Source of the DNA: an uncultured Clostridia bacterium
GTDB taxonomy: Bacteria; Bacillota; Clostridia; Oscillospirales; Ruminococcaceae
DNA: 64,000 bases
Direction: 5' to 3'
NCBI GenBank assembly: GCA_947624375.1
Contig: CANQKD010000007.1
Location: 53,655-117,654, forward strand
Of the stretch, positions 1-8,609 are shown piece after piece. Under the pieces are notes generated by a model, which saw only the letters and a program-made list of their open reading frames with translations, was not told where the DNA came from and did not search any database. Position 1 is the stretch's first letter. Each line of letters starts with the position of its first letter. The translations under genes were made by a program, and so were the position numbers.

Positions 1-216
1 GACCACCTCAACTTCGGGGTCGTGCAGAAGAATGTTGAAATCTTTCACCAACTTATCCGCATAGGGGCTGTCAGGGAAATCTTTAAGATCTAAAATATAG
101 CCAAGCTCGATGGGAGAGCCCACGCGCTTTTCTATCTTCTCACGATTCATCTCAAACAGCTCCACCGTGCCCGAGCCTACTACTCCGTATCCTATTACTG
201 CTATCTTTCTGCTCAT
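1..216 (-). CDS. hom: Homoserine dehydrogenase, N-terminal part (runs off the window)
   Basis: Oxidoreductase of the aspartate pathway that converts aspartate semialdehyde to homoserine, on the way to threonine and methionine. Only the first 72 codons are visible. They begin MSRKIAVIGYGVVGSGTV, a Rossmann fold with the glycine-rich dinucleotide loop GYGVVGSGTV, followed by the conserved stretch leading to the NAD(P) acidic residue. The ATG at 216 follows an AAAGGAC ribosome site. The ACT-domain gene lies just upstream on the same strand, 49 bases away, a pairing often seen in Firmicutes (pheB/hom/thr clusters). The 3' end is outside the window. Confidence 0.85.
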   Translation of the reverse strand, partial: MSRKIAVIGYGVVGSGTVELFEMNREKIEKRVGSPIELGYILDLKDFPDSPYADKLVKDFNILLHDPEVEVV

Positions 217-265
217 TTTTAAAAGTCCTTTCATTACAATGATATGTTTATATTTCTGCCGCCGT

Positions 266-724
266 TCATTCGCCTGCAATAAGTTTTACGCTAACAACGC
301 CGTCTATCTTCGCAAGTTCTTTCTGTATTACAGAAGTATCCATCTGTGCGCCCTCAAAGCGAAACGACACCGTTACCGCCGCTACCGAATCCACAGGAAT
401 GTTCTGATTGACGGTAAGAATGTTCACGCTGTACTCATACAGCTTTGATATTATTGCCGACAGCACGCCCTTTTCGTCACGCAGGACGAAATAAAGCGAG
501 ATTATTTTGTTTGTAAGCTTTTCGGCATATGTGAAAACGCTGTCTTTATACTTGTAATAAGCACTGCGAGATATGCCAACCGCCTTGCAGGCCTCGGTAG
601 AATTTTTGGCATCTCCGCGCGCTTTCATGCGTTTTGCCTCAAGCACTTTCAGTATTATTTCGGGAAGCACCTCGCTGTTTACCACTACAAGACCGTTTTC
701 GCCGCTTTCATTGCGCTCAGGCAT
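266..724 (-). CDS. ACT domain-containing protein (PheB/UPF0735 type)
   Basis: Small putative amino-acid-responsive regulator of 152 residues. The N-terminal half contains a helix-turn-helix-like stretch (KAVGISRSAYYKYKDSVF, about residues 47-65). The C-terminal half is an ACT domain that begins ISLYFVLRDEKGVLSAIIS and ends with VSVKLIAGE, as in the UPF0735/PheB family. The ATG at 724 was chosen over an upstream in-frame start because it has a strong AGGAGG site (about 735-740). It is followed by homoserine dehydrogenase, so an effector from the aspartate or aromatic pathway is plausible; the ligand is unknown. Confidence 0.85.
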   Translation of the reverse strand: MPERNESGENGLVVVNSEVLPEIILKVLEAKRMKARGDAKNSTEACKAVGISRSAYYKYKDSVFTYAEKLTNKIISLYFVLRDEKGVLSAIISKLYEYSVNILTVNQNIPVDSVAAVTVSFRFEGAQMDTSVIQKELAKIDGVVSVKLIAGE

Positions 725-768
725 ATGAAGTACACCTCCTGCAAACAGATGTATTTGCTGCACATACA

Positions 769-797
769 AATATAACATATCCAAGGCGGTTTGTCAA
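769..797 (-). promoter_or_regulatory. Sigma-A-type promoter for the ACT/hom unit
   Basis: On the minus strand TTGACA (792-797) and TATATT (769-774) are separated by 17 bases, about 45 bases upstream of the ACT gene start. It is a near-consensus vegetative promoter. Confidence 0.75.
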
Positions 798-1107
798 TCG
801 TCATTTTGACAGTTTTACAGAAAAAAACACGCTTTCTTTGGCTAAAAGTACGCAATGGCAAAATTTAGGCGGAATCTTATACAATATCAACAAATAAATA
901 AGCATAAAATTGTGCAAAAGGTAGAAATAAAAAGAAATTTGAAAATTTCTGTAACATTTTGCGCTTTTCGTGTGTATATATTAGTGAAGGCTTTTTTAAT
1001 GAGGGGGAGTCTGCCCTGAAAGCGGCATAAAAGATCTGAAATTTTTCCCCAAAAAACAGCCGGCTCTTTGTCGGCAGCAATGATCATGCCTTCGACAATT
1101 GTTGCAA
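798..1107. other. AT-rich intergenic stretch without a recognisable gene
   Basis: The short open frames here lack ribosome sites and recognisable sequence. It separates the divergent ends of the ACT/hom unit and the GH74 unit (both minus strand). I see nothing besides A/T tracts. Confidence 0.5.
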
Positions 1108-1164
1108 TAAAAAATCTACAAAGCAACAGCGGACATCGCCATTACTGGTGGTGCCCGCTGTTGT
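1108..1164 (-). terminator. Rho-independent terminator after the GH74 gene
   Basis: The arms GCAACAGCGG (1123-1132) and CCGCTGTTGT (1155-1164) form a long stem. Read on the minus strand it is followed by a T-rich run (1105-1116), just downstream of the GH74 stop. Confidence 0.7.
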
Positions 1165-1182
1165 GTTATGCTGCGCTTGTGT

Positions 1183-3441
1183 TCAGCTGTTTACATTGCC
1201 CATTATTATTCCTCTGCCGTTGGTTGAGATATAGCATCTGCCGTAAACTTTGGGGTCGCCGACTATTTTGTTGTTGACATTGCCCCAGCGCTCGGTGTCG
1301 TCGTTTATCTTTTTCCAGGTCGTGCCGCCGTCGTCCGACATATACACGCCCCAGCCCTGCTCGCCTGCCGCGCCTATTATGTACACAGCCATGCTGTCAG
1401 AACCCTCTGCGCCTTTGCCAAGACCTATGGCATATGCCTCGGTAATATCGGCTGAAACTCTTACGGGGGCATCATTTTTTGACATATCCATTTTAAACAC
1501 CGTGCCGCCAGATGCCAGCCACACCTCGTTTGCTTTTTCGCTGCTTGCAACCATTTCACACTTTGTCATAAGCATTGCGGTAACGTATTCAAAGGTCTTG
1601 CCGCCGTCTTCAGATCTGTAAAAACTGCCGTCTTTTACTGCATAGTAGCGCATCGGGTCAACGCCGTCGGCAATAAACTGCGCGCCGCCCGGCAGACCGT
1701 CACAAAGTGTCCAGGTCTTGCCGAAGTCGCTTGTAACATACCCTTGCGAGCCTATAACGCCCGGCATCCATATAAACGATGAACCGTCGCAAGCCATAGC
1801 CACCTGACCTCCGCCTTTGCCGCTTTCGCCCTCGGGGAGCGTTTCAACATACTGCCAGGTGTCGCCGCTGTCGGTGCTGTAGGTAACGGGTTTATCGCCC
1901 TGTTCTGTAGCTCTTACAACATACTGAGCGGCATCATCGGCAGCCGCTAAGTCGGTAGATGCAAAATCGCCGAAATGCTGCTGCGGAGGGGTATTTACAT
2001 CATCATGCCTGAAACCGTAAACATCGCCCATAGTGGAATAAAGCTCGGGACCGTTTGGGTCGCTTGGCGAAACTATATCAAAGATCGCACATTCTTCAAC
2101 TCCCATAGCGCGGACATCTATCTTCATATCGCCCGTTTTTACGGCTGAGAGATTGCTTGTGCCGTAAACGGTAGCACCCGTGCCGTACATAAGTTCTTCC
2201 GTATTGAAAGGATTCAGTGCCAGTGCGGAAGTCCACCAGCCGAGTTTGAGCTGACCGTGCCATTCAAGCCACGGGGCGTTTGAAACGTCCATGGTGTAGT
2301 TGTTTTCTTTGCTGCTAAGATCCCAGAAGCCTGTCCACGTTTCGCCGCCGTCGTAAGAAACAAGGATATTATCCTGCGGCACCCAGCAGCAAATCGTTGA
2401 AATGACTACAGTATCACCCTGAACGTCAAGACCGCAGTAGGCATACTCGGCAGGGGTTATGTTTTTTACCTCGCCGGTGGAGATGTTTATTTTGCATACA
2501 TCGCCTTTGCTTGCATCGTTGGGGAAAGCCTTATCTGCATATGTAACATACAAAAAGCCGTTTGAAACTTTGCCTTCATAGGGGTAGCGTGCGGCTCTTT
2601 CGGCGGTGCTGGGGTTTGAGCCTGCTATGGCAGTCCACGTTTCGCCGCCGTCATCGCTGCGGAAGATGTTGTCTTCATTGCCAAGAGCAGCGCCTACAAA
2701 TATGGTTTTTGTAGCCTCTCCCTTTTCAGAGCTCGATTTATCGAACGCCACGAAAGTAAGTCCCATTGAAGCGCCGTCGGCGGTCATTTTGCCTTTGGTA
2801 GGGAAAGATTCGACAGGCTGCCATGTAACACCATAGTCTTCAGAGCGGTAAAGCCCCTCGGTTCGTGAGCCGAAATATATAATTCTGTTGTCATTGGGGT
2901 CAACTGCCAAGCGTTCGCCTGCGCCCCTGCCAAGCTCGTTGCCGCCAACACCGAAAGGCAGGTCGGCTTTTACCCAGTTTTTGCCGTAGTCGCTGGAAGA
3001 AAGTATCGCGCCGTTGCCCTGCGACATATACGTTCCGCAGGCAATATACACCCTGTTCGGTTCAACGGGGTCGGTAGCTATAGATTCAATGCCGTTGAGA
3101 TTCCAGTCGTCTGCGCCTATGCAGTCGGTGATGCACTCCCAGCGTTTGGTATCTTTGCTTAGCCTGTATGCGCCGCCCATATCGGTGCGCAGATAGGCAA
3201 GCCCCTCTTCGGTAGGGTTGTAGATTATGCCGGGTATGTAACCGCCGCCGACTATCTGAACGTTGCCCCAGGTCCAGCCGGTGTCGATATCCTCGCCGTT
3301 GTAGTAGTTTACATCTTCTTTCTTTTCGCCTTCACCGCCCGAAGATGAGTGGTCTTTTCCTGCGCATGAAGCCATGCAGCCTGCCGCCGTTACAGCCGCA
3401 AGCATTATCGCCGCATAGCGAAATAAATTTCTGCGTTTCAT
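1183..3441 (-). CDS. GH74 xyloglucanase-type glycoside hydrolase, lipoprotein
   Basis: Predicted endo-xyloglucanase (or oligoxyloglucan-specific) hydrolase of 752 residues, probably anchored on the cell surface. A short signal peptide leads to Cys22/Cys26 (TAAGCMASC), then a Ser/Gly/Glu-rich linker to about residue 52. The GH74 start is clear: NVQIVGGGYIPGI, followed by YLRTDMGGAYR, whose Asp87 matches the family catalytic base. The second catalytic Asp is about residue 473, in MGDVYGFRH. About eight Asp-box (BNR) repeats, such as RSDDGGETW, SYDGGETW and MSDDGGTTW, mark the double beta-propeller. There is no dockerin or CBM, so it does not look cellulosomal. The ATG at 3441 has a GAGGTG site and lies 20 bases after the GH36 stop, so the two are probably co-transcribed. 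Confidence 0.92.
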   Translation of the reverse strand: MKRRNLFRYAAIMLAAVTAAGCMASCAGKDHSSSGGEGEKKEDVNYYNGEDIDTGWTWGNVQIVGGGYIPGIIYNPTEEGLAYLRTDMGGAYRLSKDTKRWECITDCIGADDWNLNGIESIATDPVEPNRVYIACGTYMSQGNGAILSSSDYGKNWVKADLPFGVGGNELGRGAGERLAVDPNDNRIIYFGSRTEGLYRSEDYGVTWQPVESFPTKGKMTADGASMGLTFVAFDKSSSEKGEATKTIFVGAALGNEDNIFRSDDGGETWTAIAGSNPSTAERAARYPYEGKVSNGFLYVTYADKAFPNDASKGDVCKINISTGEVKNITPAEYAYCGLDVQGDTVVISTICCWVPQDNILVSYDGGETWTGFWDLSSKENNYTMDVSNAPWLEWHGQLKLGWWTSALALNPFNTEELMYGTGATVYGTSNLSAVKTGDMKIDVRAMGVEECAIFDIVSPSDPNGPELYSTMGDVYGFRHDDVNTPPQQHFGDFASTDLAAADDAAQYVVRATEQGDKPVTYSTDSGDTWQYVETLPEGESGKGGGQVAMACDGSSFIWMPGVIGSQGYVTSDFGKTWTLCDGLPGGAQFIADGVDPMRYYAVKDGSFYRSEDGGKTFEYVTAMLMTKCEMVASSEKANEVWLASGGTVFKMDMSKNDAPVRVSADITEAYAIGLGKGAEGSDSMAVYIIGAAGEQGWGVYMSDDGGTTWKKINDDTERWGNVNNKIVGDPKVYGRCYISTNGRGIIMGNVNS

Positions 3442-3461
3442 AAAATACACCTCTTTCAAAG

Positions 3462-5651
3462 TTATGCTCTTATAAAATGGTACAGCCTGCTCTGGTAGTC
3501 GCCCCACAGGTTTGCAATGTTTATGCCTGCGTTCATAAGCGCCGCGCCGGATATCTTCACATCGGGGCTGCTTTCTTCATAGTAATATGCGTTCTCGTCA
3601 AGACCTTTCAGCTTTATCCTGCGTGAGCGCTCGTTGGGTCTGCCGAGGACCTGAACAAACTCCAGCAGAGCCTCGCTCTTGTCTTTCGCGGTGAACATCC
3701 AGGCATCCCAGGTGTTGTCTTTGAACATATTGCCTATGCGGTAGTGGTCGCCTGTGCGCACAAGGCTGTTATATTTGTTGAATGTTTCTATCTGACGGGG
3801 TATCATGTCTCTGTCCTGCTGCGGTATGCGAGTTACATCGAGCTCATAGCCGAAAGTGCCCACCAGAGCCACATTGCCGCGCGTTTCAAACGGCGTGTTC
3901 CTGCCAACGGTGTGATTGGGGCAGTCTGAAACGTGCGCACCCATTGCCGAGCAGGGGTAGCAAAGCGATGTGCCATACTGGATCTTAAGGCGCTCTATCG
4001 CATCGGTATCGTCTGAGCACCATATCTGCGGAGAATAGTACAGCATACCTGCGTCAAATCTTGCGCCGCCGCCCGAGCAGTTTTCAAGAAGTATATAAGG
4101 GTAATCTGTGGTCAGGCGTTCCATAAGGTCGTAAACGCCCAGAACGTATCTGTGCCACAGTTCTTTCTGCCTCTCTTTCGGCAAAGCGGCAGAGCCTGCC
4201 TCGGTTATCTGGCGGTTCATATCCCACTTTATGTACTCGATGTGCGCGTTATCTAAAATATTCCTCATCAAAGAATATATGTAGTCGCGCACTTCCTTGC
4301 GTGAGTAATCAAGAACATACTGTTCGCGGCAGAGGGTGAGGGGTCTGCTCTTGACCTGTATCGCCCAGTCGGGGTGAGCCTTGAAAAGCTCTGAATCAGG
4401 CGAGACCATTTCGGGCTCAAACCAGATGCCGAACTTCATTCCGCGCTTGTTTACCTCGTCTACAAGGTGTTTCAAGCCGCCGTTTATCTTCTTTTCGTAT
4501 ACGAACCAGTCGCCGAGCGAGCTGTTGTCGCTGTCGCGGTGACCGAACCAGCCGTCGTCCATAACCAGCATTTCTATGCCCAGTTTTGATGCCTCGTCTG
4601 CAATGTTTATAAGCTTTTCGGTGTTGAAGTCAAAGTATGTAGCCTCCCAGTTGTTTATTAGAACGGGGCGGCGCTTGTCTTTATACTGACCGCGTATAAG
4701 GTGCTGCCTGTAAAGGTCGTGGAATGTGCGCGACATTTTGCCTATGCCGCCGCATGAATACACCATTACCACCTCGGGGGCGACAAACTCTTCACCGCTT
4801 TCTAAAAGCCACGAAAAATCGGCATGATTTATACCCATTATAAAGCGCGTTTTCTTGTGCTGTGTAACTTCTGCCTGAGCTATAAAGTTGCCCGAATACA
4901 CAAAACTAAAGCCGTATGCCTCGCCGATATCTTCATCGGCACTGTGAGAGACCAGAGCTACAAACGGGTTGTTCTGGTGGGAGCTTTCGCCGCGCATTGA
5001 GTCTATAAGCTGCTTGCCGTGGTGAAGCGGCGTGCGCTCTACATGCCTTTCTCTCGCCCACGAGCCGTTGAGAGTTATCATATCAAAATTGCAGTCATCA
5101 AACTCAACGCAGGCAGAAAGAGCCTTGGTGAGCGTTACGGGCTTGTCACCGCAGTTTTTGAATTTAACGCTGCGCGTTATAACGTCAAGGTCTTCAAAAG
5201 CCGTATACAAAAGCGTTGCCCTAAGACCTACCGCCTTGTCAACGCACTCTATTTCAAGAGTAGAAGCTTCGTTTTCGTCTGCAAATGTGGCAGGCAGACC
5301 CGTGAGCTTTGGTTTGCCGCTGTAGATCTTATGCGAAACATACTCTAAATTGCAGGTAGAGCAGCCGTTTTCATCGGTTATTTTAAGTGCGCAGTCGCGG
5401 TAATCACCCGTGCCGAATGTGGGGTACTCCATAGGCAGGGTGTCAAGGTAAGAAGCCCTGTCGCGGTCGTTTGTAAGCGGAGTAAAAGGGCTTTCGTCCA
5501 GCCGCAGAAGATAGGTAAGGTCTTCGTTCGGCAGGCGTTTGCCGAAATAAACGTGCGCAAGGTAGCCGCACGGCGCAACAGCCAGAATATAGCTCGTATC
5601 CTTGGCGCAGATGTTAAAGCTTTGTGATCTTTCGTTATAATATATTCCCAT
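3462..5651 (-). CDS. GH36 alpha-galactosidase
   Basis: Retaining alpha-galactosidase of 729 residues that removes terminal alpha-1,6-galactose from oligosaccharides such as raffinose or galactomannan fragments. It has an N-terminal beta-sandwich, then a TIM barrel with MLVMDDGWFGHRD, the nucleophile motif YIKWDMNR (Asp about 477), CSGGGARFD, and the acid/base motif WCSDDTDAIERL (Asp 547-548). These are full-length GH36 features. There is no signal peptide, so it is cytosolic. It is the first gene of the unit with the GH74 enzyme, which would feed it galactose-bearing oligosaccharides after uptake (inference). The start ATG has a GAGGAGAT site. Confidence 0.95.
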   Translation of the reverse strand: MGIYYNERSQSFNICAKDTSYILAVAPCGYLAHVYFGKRLPNEDLTYLLRLDESPFTPLTNDRDRASYLDTLPMEYPTFGTGDYRDCALKITDENGCSTCNLEYVSHKIYSGKPKLTGLPATFADENEASTLEIECVDKAVGLRATLLYTAFEDLDVITRSVKFKNCGDKPVTLTKALSACVEFDDCNFDMITLNGSWARERHVERTPLHHGKQLIDSMRGESSHQNNPFVALVSHSADEDIGEAYGFSFVYSGNFIAQAEVTQHKKTRFIMGINHADFSWLLESGEEFVAPEVVMVYSCGGIGKMSRTFHDLYRQHLIRGQYKDKRRPVLINNWEATYFDFNTEKLINIADEASKLGIEMLVMDDGWFGHRDSDNSSLGDWFVYEKKINGGLKHLVDEVNKRGMKFGIWFEPEMVSPDSELFKAHPDWAIQVKSRPLTLCREQYVLDYSRKEVRDYIYSLMRNILDNAHIEYIKWDMNRQITEAGSAALPKERQKELWHRYVLGVYDLMERLTTDYPYILLENCSGGGARFDAGMLYYSPQIWCSDDTDAIERLKIQYGTSLCYPCSAMGAHVSDCPNHTVGRNTPFETRGNVALVGTFGYELDVTRIPQQDRDMIPRQIETFNKYNSLVRTGDHYRIGNMFKDNTWDAWMFTAKDKSEALLEFVQVLGRPNERSRRIKLKGLDENAYYYEESSPDVKISGAALMNAGINIANLWGDYQSRLYHFIRA

Positions 5652-5684
5652 AGAAATATCTCCTCAAATAAATTTTACATAATA

Positions 5685-5712
5685 ATTATAGCACATCTGC
5701 CCGATATTTCAA
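5685..5712 (-). promoter_or_regulatory. Promoter for the GH36-GH74 unit
   Basis: On the minus strand TTGAAA (5707-5712), a 16-base spacer, and TATAAT (5685-5690), about 35 bases before the GH36 start. Confidence 0.7.
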
Positions 5713-5843
5713 TAGAAGAAAGCGGCAGAAATTATCTGCAAGAGTATATTTTTTGTAAATTGTTTAAAAAGATAAACAAAGAATATGTACAAGCAGTGAG
5801 AGAATATATTTATATAATGTTACTTATAGAGAGGAGTAATACT

Positions 5844-6131
5844 ATGGCTGTAAACAACACTGCCGAAAAGAGCGGCGAACATAGTCTTACGCTGGAGAAC
5901 CGAAAAATGCTCAGCCTGACGGGAGTTACGGATATAGAGAGCTTTGACGAGGGGCAGATATTGCTTTACACGCAGCTGGGCGAGCTTGTTATAAAGGGCA
6001 GAGATCTGCACGTGAACGAGCTTTCGGTAGACGCGGGCAGACTGACGGTAGAGGGCGATATATGGTCGCTTTCATACGGTGAGAAAGATCGCAGGGGCAA
6101 AACTGGGCTTATAAAGAGGGCGCTGCGATGA
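5844..6131 (+). CDS. yabP: Sporulation protein YabP
   Basis: YabP family, about 95 residues, with the family pattern HSLTLENRKMLSLTGVTDIESFDE, then ILLYTQLGELVIKG, LHVNELSVDAGRLTVEGDIWSLSY. In Bacillus it is made in the mother cell and is required for forespore maturation. The ATG at 5844 follows GAGAGGAG; an earlier in-frame start at 5760 adds residues unlike the family. It overlaps yabQ by four bases (ATGA), indicating translational coupling. The order yabP-yabQ-divIC-S1 protein is the classic Firmicute arrangement. The gene should be SigE-controlled, but I could not assign a SigE site with confidence. Confidence 0.93.
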   Translation: MAVNNTAEKSGEHSLTLENRKMLSLTGVTDIESFDEGQILLYTQLGELVIKGRDLHVNELSVDAGRLTVEGDIWSLSYGEKDRRGKTGLIKRALR

Positions 6132-6610
6132 TGCTGGCGATACTGCCAAAGGGTTTCAAGACCGAGATGATATTCCCGGTAGGGACAGAGGCAAGGCTGT
6201 TTTTGTGTGCCGTGGTGATAGGCGTGCTTTTCGGCGTGGGGTATGAGCTTTTGCGTACACTTCGGCGCGCGGTAAGGCACAGCGACATAGCGGTATTTAT
6301 AGAGGATTTTTTGTTCGTGGTGGTGTGCGCGTTCTGGTACTTTATATTTGTGCACGCCTCGGCATGGGGGCAGATAAGGCTGTTCATATTTATAGGTATG
6401 GTGCTGGGCATGGCGCTGGAGCAGCTTGTTTTCGGCGATGTGGTGGCACAGAGCGCGGCGGTGGTATTGCGCACGGTGTTCGCTGCGGCAGGGAAGATAG
6501 CGGCTTTTCCGCTTAAAAGTATAGTGAAGATTGCAAAAATTTTGGGGCTTAAATTTGTGCAAAGCGCTAAAGTTTTCAAAAAAATAAAAAAACCGCCCGA
6601 AAACGCTTGA
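6128..6610 (+). CDS. yabQ: Spore cortex protein YabQ
   Basis: Integral membrane protein of 160 residues of the YabQ family, needed for cortex formation in Bacillus and placed in the outer forespore membrane. Four hydrophobic segments are visible (about residues 20-45, 53-72, 75-95 and 98-115), with the family-like GYELLRTLRRAVRHSD loop and a basic C-terminal tail. It starts inside the yabP stop. A vegetative promoter for divIC overlaps its last codons. Confidence 0.88.
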   Translation: MMLAILPKGFKTEMIFPVGTEARLFLCAVVIGVLFGVGYELLRTLRRAVRHSDIAVFIEDFLFVVVCAFWYFIFVHASAWGQIRLFIFIGMVLGMALEQLVFGDVVAQSAAVVLRTVFAAAGKIAAFPLKSIVKIAKILGLKFVQSAKVFKKIKKPPENA

Positions 6611-6636
6611 AAGATGGTTAATAAGTGTTGTATAAT
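6607..6636 (+). promoter_or_regulatory. Promoter for divIC and the S1 gene
   Basis: TTGAAA (6607-6612) and TATAAT (6631-6636) with an 18-base spacer, overlapping the yabQ stop. It separates the vegetative division gene from the sporulation genes upstream. Confidence 0.7.
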
Positions 6637-6692
6637 TACTTTGAATACAATGAAAGGATAGCCTAAGTCACAGGCGTAAAAGTTGCAAGTCA

Positions 6693-7004
6693 ATGGATAC
6701 GGGATCAAAAAATCAAAACGGTCACAAAAGAACGATAGTGCATTATCTTGTTATTCTGGCGATAGTGCTGCTTATAGTGTATGCTGTGTTTGTCTGGGTA
6801 TCTCAGAAAGCTGACATCGAAGAGCTTACAAAGGCAAATGATGAGCTCTCGCAGCAGATAGTGCAGACTCAGCAGCAGTGCGACGAGTACAACAGGATAC
6901 TCAGCTCTGACGACCGTGACGAGTATATGGAGCGTATAGCAATTGAAAAGTACGGATACGGCTATCCGGGTGAACACCGCTATTACTTTACCAATATGGA
7001 ATAG
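6693..7004 (+). CDS. divIC: Septum formation initiator DivIC/FtsB family
   Basis: Bitopic division protein of 103 residues: a short basic cytoplasmic tail, one membrane segment (about residues 17-36, YLVILAIVLLIVYAVFVWV), then an extracytoplasmic heptad-rich coiled coil (ADIEELTKANDELSQQI) and the family-like end ERIAIEKYGYGYPGEHRYYF. It is expected to stabilise the FtsL/DivIB/FtsW/FtsI complex. The ribosome site before 6693 is weak. Its place between yabQ and the S1 gene matches Bacillus. Confidence 0.88.
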   Translation: MDTGSKNQNGHKRTIVHYLVILAIVLLIVYAVFVWVSQKADIEELTKANDELSQQIVQTQQQCDEYNRILSSDDRDEYMERIAIEKYGYGYPGEHRYYFTNME

Positions 7005-7052
7005 CGGCACGGAAAGCGTTGTGTATTTTTCAAGAGAGAGGTTATTATCCGT

Positions 7053-7535
7053 ATGCGGCTTGAGGTCGGAAAAATTTACGAGGGAAAGATCACAGGAATC
7101 ACGAAGTTCGGCGCGTTTGTTGACATCGTCGAGCAGGGACACAAGGTAACGGGCATGGTGCATATATCAGAGATCGCAAACACTTATGTGAGCGAGATCA
7201 AGGACCATGTGCAGGAAGGTCAGACCGTGAAGGTCAGGGTGCTGAGCGTTTCAGAGGATGGAAAGACAAGTTTGTCTATAAAGAAGGCTGAGGAAAGCCC
7301 TAAAGAACGTCAGCAGTTTCGCGGCAGGAGCGACGGCGGCTTTAAAAAGAGGCGTCCGACGGGTGAGAGCGAGCAGCCGCCCGAATACATACCGACGAGG
7401 TCTACGCTGACAGAGAGCGGTGATCAGTCATTTGAGGATATGCTCAGCAAATTCAAGGCGTCGAGCGAGGAAAAGATCGGCGATATGAAAAAAGCCAAGG
7501 AAAACAAACGCAGGAGCAATTCACACAGAAAGTAA
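7053..7535 (+). CDS. S1 RNA-binding domain protein (YabR-like)
   Basis: A 160-residue protein with one S1 domain at the N-terminus (residues 2-75: VGKIYEGKITGITKFGAFVDI, followed by GMVHISEIA and VKVRVLSVSEDGKTSLSIKKA). The rest is a charged, disordered tail ending in a basic patch. YabR-type proteins accompany divIC in Firmicutes; binding of RNA or ribosomes is the family expectation. The ATG at 7053 has a GAGAGAGG site 12 bases upstream. A terminator follows. Confidence 0.88.
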   Translation: MRLEVGKIYEGKITGITKFGAFVDIVEQGHKVTGMVHISEIANTYVSEIKDHVQEGQTVKVRVLSVSEDGKTSLSIKKAEESPKERQQFRGRSDGGFKKRRPTGESEQPPEYIPTRSTLTESGDQSFEDMLSKFKASSEEKIGDMKKAKENKRRSNSHRK

Positions 7536-7540
7536 GCGTG

Positions 7541-7576
7541 ATGCAGGCTTTGAAAGACAAGTCTGCATTTTGTTTT
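7541..7576 (+). terminator. Terminator after the S1 gene
   Basis: ATGCAG-G-CTT (7541-7550) pairs with AAG-T-CTGCAT (7559-7568), followed by TTTTGTTTT. Confidence 0.65.
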
Positions 7577-7599
7577 GAAAAAGAGAGAGGAGAATAAAA

Positions 7600-7866
7600 A
7601 TGGCAAAGGATTTTAAAAACACATTTGCGTTCATATTTTTTGTGCTGGCAGGCATAGTGCTGGGGGCTTTTATAGCCTACATATGCGACGGCAGGTCGTA
7701 TGTGAGCTGGCTGGCGTGGGGGAAGTCGATAGGCTTTGACCCAGTGCATATAGACCTGAACGTTTTGTCGCTCACACTGGGGCTGAAGCTCAATGTAACG
7801 GTGGCGCAGATATTCTGCGTGGCGATAATGCTTATTGTGAACGCCAAGGTTTGCAAAAGAGGTTGA
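7600..7866 (+). CDS. DUF4321-type small membrane protein
   Basis: An 88-residue protein with two hydrophobic helices (about residues 8-27 and 64-84) separated by a loop with GRSYVSWLAWGKSIGFDP, resembling the DUF4321 family that sits near cell-envelope genes in clostridia. No function is known to me. A strong AGAGAGGAG site precedes the ATG. The next gene starts 6 bases after its stop. Confidence 0.7.
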   Translation: MAKDFKNTFAFIFFVLAGIVLGAFIAYICDGRSYVSWLAWGKSIGFDPVHIDLNVLSLTLGLKLNVTVAQIFCVAIMLIVNAKVCKRG

Positions 7867-7872
7867 TATATT

Positions 7873-8601
7873 TTGAATATGCTGAATATGCTGAAAAAGC
7901 TTGCGGCGATCGTGCTGGCGGCGGCTGTGTGCGCTTCGTGCTCTTTTATGGGGCAGACCGAAAGCAGTGAAAAGGTCGAGGGTCAGGAAATAATAGAGAA
8001 GTCTATGAAGAAATACAACGAGCAGAACAGCGGCGGCTATGAGGCTTACGACAACACCACGGGAGAGATGACCGAAAGGTTTGTATATCAGTATGACGAA
8101 GTGGGGTTTCTGATATATCTTTCAGAGCAGTATAATGACGGCAAGGTGTACAAAGAATACTGCTCGGGGTATGCTACTTATGCAGAAGAAGACGGCGTGG
8201 GCAAAAAGCTTCCCAAAAGCGATGACCGCGTTGTTATGTATACAAAAGATTATTCGCGAAACACAAAGACCACCGATGCGGTGTTCGGGTTTATAGCAAG
8301 CGGTGTGGAAAACGCAGAGCGTGAAGATACCGAAGACGGCGGCAGTACGCTGACTTACACATACTCGCCCGAAGATGCAGGGATATCTGTAGACGGCGGA
8401 ACGCTTGACAGCTATGTTGTTGTGTATACTCTTGACAGCTTTGAGACGGTAAGGCAGATACACCAAATAGCTAAAGGCAAAAACGATGACGGCAGCGAGC
8501 TTATTATGGATTACACGGTGAAGATAATTTATTCGGACGGGGCAGGAGAGATAGAAAATCCGATAAAGGTCGAAAGTACGGAAGACAGCAGCGAGGAGTG
8601 A
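7873..8601 (+). CDS. Putative lipoprotein, unknown function
   Basis: A 242-residue protein with a short signal peptide ending in a lipobox-like AAAVCASC (Cys about 22). The mature part is acidic and Tyr-rich with a repeated strand-turn look (YEAYDNTTGEMTERFVYQYD, TYTYSPEDAGISVDGGTLDS) and an acidic tail. I do not recognise a family. The TTG at 7873 has AAGAGG (7858-7862) at proper spacing; ATG codons at 7879 and 7888 are alternatives. It overlaps the AraC gene region, so the two may be co-expressed. Confidence 0.7.
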   Translation: MNMLNMLKKLAAIVLAAAVCASCSFMGQTESSEKVEGQEIIEKSMKKYNEQNSGGYEAYDNTTGEMTERFVYQYDEVGFLIYLSEQYNDGKVYKEYCSGYATYAEEDGVGKKLPKSDDRVVMYTKDYSRNTKTTDAVFGFIASGVENAEREDTEDGGSTLTYTYSPEDAGISVDGGTLDSYVVVYTLDSFETVRQIHQIAKGKNDDGSELIMDYTVKIIYSDGAGEIENPIKVESTEDSSEE

Positions 8602-8609
8602 GTGCGGAT

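Noticed and set aside
5760..5843. Upstream extension of YabP from 5760
   Set aside because: The added residues are unlike the family and there is no ribosome site, whereas ATG 5844 follows GAGAGGAG.
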